Translations under genes and position numbers: made by a program | Source of the DNA: Homarus americanus | Taxonomy: Eukaryota; Arthropoda; Malacostraca; Decapoda; Nephropidae | DNA length: 64,000 nucleotides | NCBI RefSeq assembly: GCF_018991925.1 | Contig: NW_024735503.1 | Location: 4,559,384-4,623,383, forward strand | Reading direction: 5' to 3' | The notes under the pieces: generated by a model | Databases searched by the model: none | What the model saw: the letters and a program-made list of their open reading frames with translations, nothing else | Told to the model about the DNA's origin: nothing | Shown: positions 41,870 through 52,035 of the stretch, in pieces | How positions within the stretch are numbered: position 1 is the first letter of the stretch | Layout of the letters: each line of letters begins with the position of its first letter

Positions 41870-42318
41870 AAATTTGGAATTTAAATTAGCTAATAAGATA
41901 GTGTCACTCATGGAAAATTTTGAGCAGGGTGTGGTTAGGAGGTTGAAAGCACTGGAGAACAGGATTGATGCTCTGGGAGTGGCCTCTCACAAATCTCAAT
42001 CATTGTGTATACTGTATTGTTAAAGAGGAACAGAAGAAGTTGGAAAAAGATCAGGGTAGTACTAAAGGAGTGAATGTCAAAATCAATGATTTGGACAGGA
42101 ATAGGATAGTACACACCCTGCAGGTACTCATACTGAAGCCAAAGGAGGGCATTGTGGCCCTAACAGCGGATCTCTCCCATTGGGCGGCAGAAATTCAGAT
42201 GTACAACAACCAACTTTATTTTCGTGGTAATGACATATACACCTGTGACAAGTTATGTACCCTGTACACAAAAAGTCCCCAAATATGTCCACACTATTTG
42301 TTATGGATAGGGAAATAA
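41870..42318 (+). pseudogene. Unrecognised ORF with coiled-coil-like N-terminus (right arm)
   Basis: Mirror of 36031-36490; the 117-codon frame (41965-42318) is identical in sequence to its partner. See that entry for content. Confidence 0.35.
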
Positions 42319-42430
42319 CAGGCATGGCCAAGCAGAGATAGAATTAATCACATATAATATTCATGAAGAAGGAACATGCAATCGACAAGATTTTGACTTA
42401 ACAACAAGGAAGTACACGCCTATAAAAGAG

Positions 42431-42840
42431 ATTTATTTTTTTATTTTTTTTTTATTTTTTATTTTTTTTTTATTTTTTTTTATTTTTTTTTTATTGGGCA
42501 CCCCCCTACATCCTTGTGTAAGGTGAAGCGCAGAAGCGTTTACAGCGCCCAACAGGGAAGCATGCTAAGTTCATGCTTGCCTTTATGTCTCACGAGTTAA
42601 GGGCGTAGAAGCCTGAAGAGTCAGTGGTTTATGTCATGAAGTTATTGGAAGCTCCAACAACTTTCCCTGAATACGAATTTGCAACTTTCGATTTACAACA
42701 GGTACCTACTTTACTGCTAGGTGAACAGGGACTAATGGGGGCTAGGAAGTAAGTCCAAACAACTTCCACTGGCCCGGGAATCGAACCCGTGACATCTCGC
42801 TTGCGAGGCAAGAACGGTACCGCATCTACCACCGATCCCT
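42431..42840 (-). mobile_element. tRNA(Ala)-like SINE (right arm)
   Basis: Mirror of 35509-35918 with the same 11-bp duplication (CTATAAAAGAG at 42420-42430 and 42841-42851). The SINE was therefore in place before the inverted duplication. Confidence 0.92.
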
Positions 42841-43009
42841 CTATAAAAGAGTGATGTAACACTGACATGTATTAAGACAGTGGCAATATACGTAATCACA
42901 ATAATATTTTACACACTTGCGTTCAAGCTTGACAAGGTGATTGAGTGTCTATGGTCAGTGAAACAATGAAGCTGCTGGTTGCCAAACTGAGCAAGTTGGG
43001 AAAGAGATC

Positions 43010-43602
43010 CTTGCTCTAAGACTGAGGAAGTAGCCGATAGAATGGAAGTGGTTGCTAAGAGGAGTTATGCTGAGGCATTAGCAGGGCCACGGGAGGTGGC
43101 GGAGATTAATGCAGGATCAGAACAGGTCATACAGCAGCCAGGGACTCTGAAGAAGTGTGTCGAAGAAATTAAAATTAACGGACCTACTGCTAGGGGAGAG
43201 GAGGAACAACGGGAACGTTTCCAGCACAGGAACAATGTAATAGTTTTTGGAGGCCTTGAGAGCCAGGCGGAGGGAACTGACAGTAAGGTAACACACGATA
43301 AGATGCAGTTTCAGAATATTTGTACAGAGGTTCTGAAGATGCCATCAACCCCTCAGGATGTGAGGAGACTGGGACAAAAGCAGGGGGATAAGCCTCGCCC
43401 CCTCAGGATCACACTAGTGAGCGAGGAGGAAAAATGGCGGGTTATTCGGCATGCAAAAAACTTATCAAGGAGCGAGGCATCTCGGTGTGTATTCATTCAT
43501 CCAGATCGCATGGTAATGCAGAGGGAACAGCACAAGAAGCTCCTGCAGGACTTGAAGCAGAAGAGGGAGGAGTCGAGGAGGAACGGAGACGGGTGTAGAT
43601 AG
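43010..43602 (+). pseudogene. CR1-like LINE-1 ORF1, C-terminal part (right arm)
   Basis: Mirror of 34747-35340. The 186-codon frame starts at 43042 and differs from its partner at one residue that I can see (VIRHAKN versus VIRQAKN). Confidence 0.7.
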
Positions 43603-43764
43603 GTTATATTCAGGGGGAGGGTAGTGGAAGCAAGTGTGCCGACACAGGGCCAGGGGGCAACGGCGCACCCTCCACCCGCTCTACACCCCACCCGGGAGGA
43701 GGCGAGCGCCGTGTAAACAATGACATTTATAACCACACCCTGCAAAATACAGTGTACTTAGCAA

Positions 43765-44367
43765 ATGCTGCAGCTTCTGGGAATGGGGGGGGTGGGGTTA
43801 CTACTTAGAGCAGAGACGTTACCGAGAACAAATTCTGGCTTGAATGTCATGTCCACTAATACTGACACGTTTCCAGGTAAGAGAGGGGAGTTTGAAACAC
43901 TACTAAAAGTACACCAACCAGATATTGTAGGAGTTGTAGAACTGTTGTACAAGAACAGGAGAATCGGCCCAAAGGAATGTGAGTTCAGTATTGCTGGATA
44001 TGACTCATTTACGAACTTTTCTCAAGAAACTTACAAGAGGGGTGTGGTTATCTATGCTAGGCAAGACCTTACAGCCAGCCAGGCGAGGGTACAGGGAGAG
44101 GGTGTTTTTGAAGAGTCCAAGTGGTGTAAAATTAAATTAAAGGAAGGGAACTTACTTATCGTCTGGTGTATCTACAGATCCCCAAACTGTGGCCCAATAA
44201 ATCAAAGGAACTTAAGAGCCTTAATAGACAATACGGCGATGCTCAACCCCATCATGGGGGACTTTAACTATGGCGATATCGACTGGACAAACGAGTTCAC
44301 CCCAAATGACTTGAATAACCCTGCTACTCTTTTTGTAGAAACTCTGAGAGATAATTTTCTGTTCCAA
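43765..44367 (+). pseudogene. CR1-like LINE-1 ORF2, endonuclease domain (right arm)
   Basis: Mirror of 33981-34590, with the same catalytic motifs (VELLYKN, GDFNYGDIDW). One base difference upstream extends this frame (MLQLLGMGG) compared with the left arm. The frame runs into the family-B LTR at 44368. Confidence 0.85.
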
Positions 44368-46124
44368 TGTCATGGTCACATGAACTGCTAGTCTGTTTTA
44401 ACTCTGTTGATTCTTATTATACTCCACGACCGCAAAACATGAATGGGTAACTGGTTAGCTACCCCTAAGAAGAAACGTGCTTTTCCCTCTCAATGTTTTA
44501 CACCAATGCTCCCTGGCTAAGTCCCTCCCATGTGAAGACAGTTGTCAATACATTTTTATTCCACTTTCTACTGGCAAGCTCAATCTTGAATTAGTGTATG
44601 TAAATTGACTTTAGTAATTCGCCAGACCTTTGCCAACTGAGGGTCATCTTTGAATGTGTAACAGTTGATTTGTTTGTGATTTCTGTCATTGCATGAGATA
44701 GCCACGTCCGACAACTCAGGGGTATGTAAACACAGGGCGGGATGGAGGATCAAGCCTCCCTCCTGACGTCTACAAAATTGTTCACAGGTATGTAAGACAG
44801 TGTTCCTGCCGATATAGTCTTTCAGTTTGATTTAGTCAATTGTGTGAATATCAGTGTTCTTGTTTAACAGTGGAATTGCCATTCACCCAGTGTGAGAAGT
44901 AATATAAAGTAAATGTCGTCTGACGTTGCGAGACGAAAGTTTTGTTGTGTATGAGTCCATGCTTTTCCCATGACGCCCTCTCCACCTTGTTCCTTGTGGA
45001 TTATCTTGAACACCCACCGGCTGCCCGGAGTAGGTGGCTACCTAACAGTGAGCGATATAGGGACGATGTCGTTGATTCGGCCTGATAAACTGCAAATCAA
45101 CATCGTGGGGCTGGGCCCCAGACCCGCCATGTGTCGGAGTACAACCGACCACAACAACGGTCGTCAGTTGTGAGCCACCAGTGTCCTACCCTGGTCCACA
45201 GTGTGTGTTGTATTTGATTGGGGATAATTCTGGAATATAATTATCCCATGTTGGGTAGTGAACCCATGTATAAGTTGTTGGTTTCAGTAATAGCGTGTTG
45301 TGTGTTGTGGGTGCATCTCATATGTACTACCAACAGTTATAGTGAAATACCCCATGTAAGTTGTCTTGTAACTGTAGGTAATGTTATGTGCCGCCAGTGA
45401 TGTAGTATGAAGTAAAAGTATCCACGTGGGATTGCAGTCGAGTCCCTGTAAAGTTGTTGGTTTCAGTAATAACGTGTTGTGTGTTGTGAGTGCATCTCGT
45501 ATGTACTACCAACAGTCTGTGAAGGTATCATATGTAAGTTTGTCTTATAACTGGATGTAATGCCATGTACTACCAGAAGGTGTGAGAAGTAAAGTATCTG
45601 ATTGGAGTTGTAATATGAGTAAAGCCACGGAGTTGATCCTGTAACGGCAATGAAATGTATCACCAGTAATGTGGGAGAAGCCAGAGTACCCACTTGGAAT
45701 GGCATGTGAGAGAAGCCAAGGAATGGATCCTTGTAACTGTAATGGAACACCAGCAAGGTTGTGAGTAATAAGAGTACAGTATCTGAGTAAATTGCAGTTG
45801 AGTAAAGCTGAGGAGTTGCACCTTGGAGTTGTATGTTAATGATATCTTATTCCCTACTTTGATTTCATATTAATAAACCTTTTCTTAGAGTACATTAGGG
45901 GTATTCATTTTCCCGCCGTAGTTCACCTTTATTTCCGTCCAAGTGACTTGATACCAGAATTACAATACCCATGTGCCCTAGACCCTCGCCATGCTACCAA
46001 AAAGAACTGAGGTTATGTAGTAACCATGAACTGAAATATGTAGACAAACCAATTGAAGGAACTAAGACCAGAGAAGTAGGAGTAAGACAAGGGGGGCAGC
46101 TTGAGAGGTACCCCCCCTCTTACA
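44368..46124 (+). mobile_element. Solo LTR family B, right-arm copy (1757 bp)
   Basis: TGTCATGGTCACATG ... CCCTCTTACA, with target duplication CCAA at 44364-44367 and 46125-46128. It lacks the nested family-C LTR. AATAAACC near 45872 gives the orientation. An unusually long LTR with several diverged internal direct repeats (for example near 45285 and 45462) that account for part of its length. Confidence 0.9.
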
Positions 46125-46346
46125 CCAACATGTTAAGAGACCCGACACATTACAGAGGGGAGCAAACACCCAAGCCACTTGACCTCATCATAACAAACGA
46201 GGAGGGTATGGTGGCCAAACTGGAACACCTTGCCCCAGTTGGCACCAGTCACCATATAGTGTTGTCGTTCAGATTTAACTGTTACCTAGTTCAGGATAAG
46301 GCCAGGCCAAGGTGCAAATATTACAAGGGAAATTACAATGGGATGA
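46125..46346 (+). pseudogene. CR1-like LINE-1 ORF2 continuation (right arm)
   Basis: Resumes the endonuclease frame after the LTR with LRDPTHYRGEQTPKPLDLI and TSHHIVLSFRFNC, and stops at the junction with the Gypsy derivative. Mirror of 31071-31292. Confidence 0.85.
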
Positions 46347-46383
46347 GGAGTGCTTGACAACATAATATCACGTAACCCTACAA

Positions 46384-47764
46384 ATGGTGACCCCGGGAAA
46401 AACGCACTCACACAGGATGGAGGACGGACGGATCTCTCTACCGACTTTCAACCACAACGTCGAGGACTGGGTAGATCATGTGGAAGCAATCCTCATCAGC
46501 TCACAAGCTACTGACGAGCCAAAGTACGGTGCCTTGCTCTCCTCCTTGCCATGGAAGTCGCCATGCATGTATCACGGACTACTTCCAACCCTCCAGAAAA
46601 CAATAAATTCGCCACCCTGCGGGACACCTTAAAAACGCATTACCGACGGACCCGCCCCAGTCTCCTGCAGAACCTATCTTCTATCTCCCTTGGAAACTCA
46701 ACTCCGGGACTTCTCTGGGAGGAGATGTGTAGGGTGAACTCCCGGCACGCAGACAGACTTCCCGAACCTATCCTGCCCCAGCTTCACGCACAAAAGCTCC
46801 CCACACAAGTACGTATCACCCTGTCCGCAGTAGATTACTCGTCGACACCTGAACTTTACGCAACCGCGGCAGATAGAATATTCAACGAATACACTGCTGT
46901 GTGCCATGCTGCCGCAAACCACTCAGTGGTTACACCTCCACTTAGCCCCGGTTTCGTCAACCTGATCAACGCTCCTCAGACAAGTAGCATTCCACCAGAC
47001 AAGCAAGACATCAGGGACCTGTTGCAAACTTGAACCGCAGGATGGACACCATTGAACAGCTCTGCTCCTCCATGCCTGCTTCTTCTCCTGTTCCTGCCCC
47101 ACGCACTGTGTCCTACCAACCCCAACACTCCTGTCCTGCCCCAGAACTCGCCGCCAGCCCCCAGCACAATGTACATACCTTCTGTTGGTACCATCAACGT
47201 TTTGACGCTAAAGCTAGACGCTGTGAGGCTCCCTGCAACTACACGGCAAAGCAACATCGACGGAGACTGTTAGGCGCCATAACCTCCGCCACTATCAAGC
47301 AGCACATCACACGCTTTACTTCTGACCTTGACCACTTCACACCTGCTGCCCGTCACGACCTACTACAAACACTACATCAAGCGGTTTCTGCATTCAAGGC
47401 TACTGCCCCACGCCAGCCTTCCCACCGCCCTGAACACATTCATCCCGCACCACCTCGCCCACATCATTTCTGCATACCCTCTTTTCATCCTCAGGTACCT
47501 ACTGCCCCTTACGACCCCGCAGCCGGCCCTAATGACCCAGATACCCCACCCGGTCCCCCTCCACCTGCGGCGATAGAAGCACCACATTCCTCACCAGTAC
47601 AACCTTCTATCCACAACCCTCCTTCTCCCACAGATCTCGTGCCTCCAGACAGAGTCGTCTCCTGCAGCGACCGACTGATCCACACCCCTGCCCGTTTTGT
47701 CTCACATGTGAGATACAACCCTGCCGACAAATCTCCTGCAGCGCCCAGAGGGGAGGGGGAGTAT
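46384..47764 (+). pseudogene. Gypsy-2 Gag joined to the integrase C-terminal tail
   Basis: Gag starts at about 46417 (MEDGRISLPTFNHNVEDWVD) and after a frame change near 46550 continues to DKQDIRDLLQT. A third frame (47030-47878) holds MDTIEQLCSSMPA and the unusual cysteine-histidine motif CWYHQRFDAKARRCEAPC, characteristic of CsRn1-type Gypsy Gag. Directly after it comes TPAARHDLLQTLHQAVSAF, which in Gypsy-3 (57226 on) lies near the end of integrase. The whole enzyme core is therefore missing between residues that are now adjacent. A proline-rich tail follows (HIHPAPPRPHH). Confidence 0.82.
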
Positions 47765-48261
47765 TGTAGTGGATCTCTCCCCTACAACTACATCCGCATT
47801 CCAATGCGACAGTATCTTAGCAACCAAGCGAGCTGTTCAGGGGGGGGGGGGTGTCACCAGCTGCTACGTCTACCCTAGCAACGGAGCCAAGAAACCAGCG
47901 AGTTCCCACGGGTTTACTTCCGGCTGCTGTGTATACAAGCTCGCAGTCTCTCCATTGAGATTCATTCTACCCTACGTTCCTGAACACGCAACACCTCCTC
48001 CAAGCAAGCTCCTCGCTGTCCAGCTCTCATTCAACCTGGAGGCCAGCAACATGCAACATCTCCTCTAACGAAGCTCCTACACAGATACCTGCTCAAGCAC
48101 GCTACTCACTGAACGTGTCTCTTGACCAAGCTTCTCACCACACGGCATCTCCAGCACCAGACTGTCTTGTACATAATATATTTTATATAAGAAAACCACC
48201 ACCTAGAGTTTCCATCCATCCATCCTGAGTGCTAGACAACATAATATCACGTAACCCTACA
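47765..48261 (+). repeat. Gypsy-2 3' LTR
   Basis: TGTAGTGGATCTCTCCCC ... CACGTAACCCTACA, 497 bp. Similar to the LTRs of Gypsy-3 (58567-59054). Confidence 0.88.
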
Positions 48262-48601
48262 AACTAACTCAGGATGTTCAGGAATTTAAAATTGTGAATG
48301 ACTGAATTTCTTATACAGGCAATTATGTAGATCCATCTTGAGAGAAAAGAGTCTAGATGTATTGAGTATAAGTTGAAGGCATCTTGTGTCTTATAAGTAG
48401 AGTATTTCGTATTAAGATATTATGTGTGGAGTACTCTGTTTGCAAGCTGTAAATCTTTTACTTTTATCCTCTTCACCACTGATTGGCTCTTTAGCCGCTT
48501 GGGCGACCGGTCACGTCTCCGATTACTTTTCCTTTTCTTTTATCCTCTTCACCAAAAGATCGGTTCGCTAGCCGCTTGGGCGATCAGTCACGTCTCTGTT
48601 A
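48262..48601. repeat. Unassigned sequence with ~74-bp tandem duplication
   Basis: At 48453-48601 two copies share TTTTATCCTCTTCACCA, AGCCGCTTGGGCGA and GTCACGTCTC. The rest is unassigned. Confidence 0.6.
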
Positions 48602-50945
48602 CGCACTGTTGGCAAGTACTGGGCATGCACCGGCTCCTGAATGTACCTGAACCCGCTCCAGTGTTGGCCAAGTCTTGTCTTGAAAGAGCTCACACTCGGT
48701 GCCGTCATAACACTGTCTGGTAGATTGTTCCAAGGGTTCACAACTCTCACTGCGAAAAAGTTTGCCCTCACAGTTTTCTGGACTTGCGGCTTCTTCAATC
48801 TTGAGCTGTGACCCCTTGAGGGGCGGGCGAGCGTCCGCCAGCTCCAAGTAAGGACACCCGACTGAGTAGTGCCCCTTGAGATGCTTATACACCACTACTA
48901 GGTCACCCCTTGCCCGTCTGTAGTATAAGCTAGGCAAAGTTCAGGCGCTCCAATCTCTCAGGGTAGCTGAGGTGCCGAAGGGCAGGCACCAGTCTGGTGG
49001 CCCTCGGAACATTTTCAACCAACTGACAGTCCCTAGCAGGTACGGATGATGATTTCGTGCCATTAATCACCACATACTGCTTGCGGTCATGTAGAATGTC
49101 TACCTATCCACACTAGGACATTTCCCCGAATTTCGTACCCTTCCAGTTTGATTTTCAGCCTTTCGTGGGGTACACTGTAGAAAGCCTTGGCAAAATCTAG
49201 GTAAATATTGTCGATATTACCACCCCATTCCAGAATATGGGTCGAAATATCCAATACCTTGAGCAATTGTGTTAAGCAGGAGCGCCCTGGCATAAAACCG
49301 TGTTGGCAATCCTTTACAAGGTTGTTTCGTAGTAGATGTTCCATTGCGGCATCTCTGATATTACTCTCGAGTATTTTACATATTATGCTGGTCAGGCTCA
49401 CCGGTCTATAGTTGTTCGCGGAGTGACGATCGCCCTTCTTGAAGATAGGACTCGCATAAGCCACTTTCCATTCACTGGGGACTTTTTGTTCATCCAGGCA
49501 TTTACAAAACAGGATCTTCAGGGGCTCTGCAAGCTCGTTGCACAACTCTCTTAGGACTCTAGGATGCACCATGTCAGGGCAGGGACTCTTATGGACCTTT
49601 AGCTTTGACAGTATGGGTTAGTGCTGTGTCGAACCGTCTGTCCTCAAACGCAGGAAGGTTAATCGCATCCTCTCTTGTGAACACAGAGGAAAAGAAGCAG
49701 TTCAATGCCTCAGCTTTATCCTGGTCAGAATCTGAGTAATTACCATCTTCAAACCTCAGGTCTGATAATCCTACTCACGTTTTTAATTTCGACTTTGCAT
49801 AGAGGTAAAACGCCTTTGGGTTTGACTTGACCTCACATGAAACCAGCCTCTGGAACTCCTTTTCAGCCCTTCTGCACTCTATCTTTGCTTGGTTTCTGGC
49901 TCTTGCATACATCCCCCTGTCCTGCTCATCGTTTGACCCAACCCACGTCTTGAATTTCTGAGTTTTCTTCTTAACTTCTCGACCGGCGCATGGTTCATGT
50001 GTAGGGATCTCCTCGTATTCCTAGAGGCACTGGGCTTGGCCTTGGGTATATATTTATCGATCAAATGGGTCACTTTACTAGTTATGATATTCAGCGTAGT
50101 GTCTGCGTTCTTGTGCCTTAATGAGTCGGGCCAATTGATACCCCTCATCTCTTTCCTCATCCCGATGTAATTTCCCTTGTAATATTTGCACCTTGGCCTG
50201 GCCTTATCCTGAACTAGGTAACAGTTAAATCTGAATGACAACACTATATGGTGACTGGTGCCAACTAGGGCAAGGTGTTCCAGTTTGGCCACCATACCCT
50301 CCTCGTTTGTTATGATGAGGTCTAGTGGCTTGGGTGTTTGCTCCCCTCTGTAATGTGTCTGGTCTCTAACATGTTGGAATAGAAAATTATCTCTCAGAGT
50401 TTCTACAAAAAGAGTAGCAGGGTTATTCAAGTAATTTGGGGTGAACTCGTTTCTCCAGTCGATGTCGCCATAGTTAAAGTCCCCCATTACAAGGAGGTGG
50501 CTAGGGTTGAGCATCACTGCGTTGTCTATTAAGACTCTTAAGTTCCTTTGATCTAGTGGGCCACAGTTTGGGGATCTGTAGATACACCCGACTTGGACTC
50601 TTCAAAAACACCCTCTCCCCGTACCCTCGCCTAGCTGGCTCTAAGGTCTTGCCTAGCACAGATAACCACACCCCTCTAGCAAGTTTCTTGAGAAAGGTTC
50701 GTAAATGAATCATATCCAGCAATACTGAACTCACATTCCTCTGGGTCGATTCTCCTGTTCTTGTAAAACAGTTCGAGAACTCCTACAATATCTGGTTGGC
50801 GTACTTTCAGTAGTGTTTCAAACTCCTCTCTCTCTCTCTCATCAAGAAAAGTGCCAGTATTAGTGTACATGACATTCAAGCCAGAATTTCTTCTCGGTAA
50901 CGTCTCTGCTCTTTGTAGTAACACCCCCATTCTCAGAAGCTGCAA
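48602..50945 (-). pseudogene. CR1-like LINE-2 ORF2, deleted copy
   Basis: Minus strand from about 50945: endonuclease start (LLRMGVLLQRAETLPRRNSG, VGVLELFYKN), GDFNYGDIDWRNEF at about 50470, a region open from 50517 to 49879 (212 codons), then reverse transcriptase motifs NNYRPVSLTSIICKILE and YLDFAKAFYSVPHER (49087-49572). Near 49040 the sequence jumps from the TKSSSVP segment to RDCQLVENVPRATRLVPALR, deleting the FADD catalytic motif. The tail 48602-48937 holds RARGDLVVVYKHLKG and VNPWNNLPDSVM, the typical C-terminal end of CR1-type ORF2. The 3' half missing from LINE-1 is preserved here. Non-functional. Confidence 0.85.
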
Positions 50946-51084
50946 CCACCTTCATTCTATCGGCTAATTCCTTCGTCTTAGCAAGGATCTCTTTCCCAAC
51001 TTGCTCTAGTTTGGCAGCCAGCAGGTCACCAGCTTCATCTATTTTCGTCCCAAGGGAACTCGTTCCCTTATGGCTTGCAATCGC

Positions 51085-51234
51085 CTATTTCACCTTGACT
51101 ATGCAGTCAGGGCAATACCAGCAACAGCCTTCATGCTTTACGGCAGTTAGCATCTTCCTAAACGTTGCACTGGTCAGGCCTGTATCATCCAAATCCGTCA
51201 TCCCCCCGCAGTAGTCACATATCATTTCCCTCAT
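51085..51234 (-). pseudogene. CR1-like LINE-2 ORF1, PHD-like zinc finger
   Basis: A 49-codon frame (ATG at 51232-51234) encodes MREMICDYCGG and KHEGCCWYCPDC. The C-x2-C ... H-x2/3-C-x2/3-C-x2-C spacing resembles the PHD-like finger of CR1 ORF1 proteins. A stop at 51085-51087 is followed in the same direction by further ORF1-like sequence (TKIDEAGDLLAAKLEQVGKE) that parallels the ORF1 of LINE-1. Too short for the usual ORF cut-off, but in the correct place directly before ORF2. Confidence 0.6.
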
Positions 51235-52035
51235 GGGTGTTGTTGTTGAGGGGAGAGGGGTGCAGACTGTGTATAGATCTACACCTAATTAAAAAAAATA
51301 AATAAATATATAAATAAAGAAAAAAACAGTGCTTAGCTCCCCTCTGCTGGATTTAACCTCCCCTGTTGCCTTTAGGGATGTCTTCTGTTTTTTCTTCTCT
51401 TTTTATTTTTTTATTCTTCTCAGTTCACTTCGGCGGTTTGTCAGTATTTATGTGCTATCTCTATGTAAACTGCATTTTGCTATGAATGACGGATTTTATA
51501 CACCCACTCAGTCCTTTAAAAACACAGAAAAATAAAATAAACTTTCTTTGGGGCGGTAATAGAATGTCTTTACGGATAGCCAAGTTTGTTGATTTTATTT
51601 ATTTTTTTTAACTAGTATTTCCTCATACTTTCTTTTCCTGTTCTCATCGACGACTATATCTCTTAGTGCTATCACCGTGTACACTGTATCTCCCTGTGAA
51701 TGGTGTAACGTAGGCACAGTTTCAGTCCATGAGAAATCACACAAACAAAATAAAATTTAAAGTCTCTGTGGCACCTATAACACGACTTGGTTTCAGCTGG
51801 CAGTGGTACCTAACAGTTCACTAAGATATGTTATATTCTAATAAAAGTCTGGGTGGTGGCAGGCTACCGTTGTAAGTATAAGAAGTGGTATAGTAAGAAC
51901 AAATGATCATGGGCCCTTCGTGCCCGGTTGCGAGTCCGGTGGTACAGTTTACCAAAAGCATGAAAGTTCGAACGCTTGTGCTTGGCTAGCGAGCAACCGC
52001 CGTCCGGCTGACAGCGGACAACAACATCGTTTTCC
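51235..52035. other. Unassigned A+T-rich sequence
   Basis: A/T-rich with a short degenerate AAATA tract near 51290. The last 75 bp (51960-52035), reading CCGTCCGGCTGACAGCGGAC, resemble 55450-55490 (CGTCCGGCCGGCAGACAGCG) in the Helitron terminus, so a related Helitron end may border the satellite. Confidence 0.4.

Larger units (their letters stand above)
39804..46346. repeat. Right arm of the giant inverted duplication
   Basis: Reverse complement of 31071-38554 minus the 930-bp family-C LTR. Starts GCGACCCTCCACATG. Ends in the CR1 ORF2 at about 46346, where a truncated Gypsy LTR begins (GAGTGCTTGACAAC). Confidence 0.95.
46346..48261 (+). mobile_element. Gypsy-2, internally deleted (CsRn1-like)
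   Basis: Starts with only the last ~37 bp of a 5' LTR (to 46382), then the primer site AATGGTGACCCCGGG, gag, a short integrase-tail remnant, a polypurine tract (GGGGAGGGGGAGTAT) and a complete 497-bp 3' LTR (47765-48261). Protease, reverse transcriptase, RNase H and most of integrase are deleted. The partial 5' LTR coincides with the end of the right palindrome arm. Confidence 0.85.

Noticed and set aside
51981..52010. Helitron 3' end (CTAG plus hairpin) on the minus strand left of the satellite
   Set aside because: CTAG is present, but the base after it is C and not T, and the hairpin is weak.
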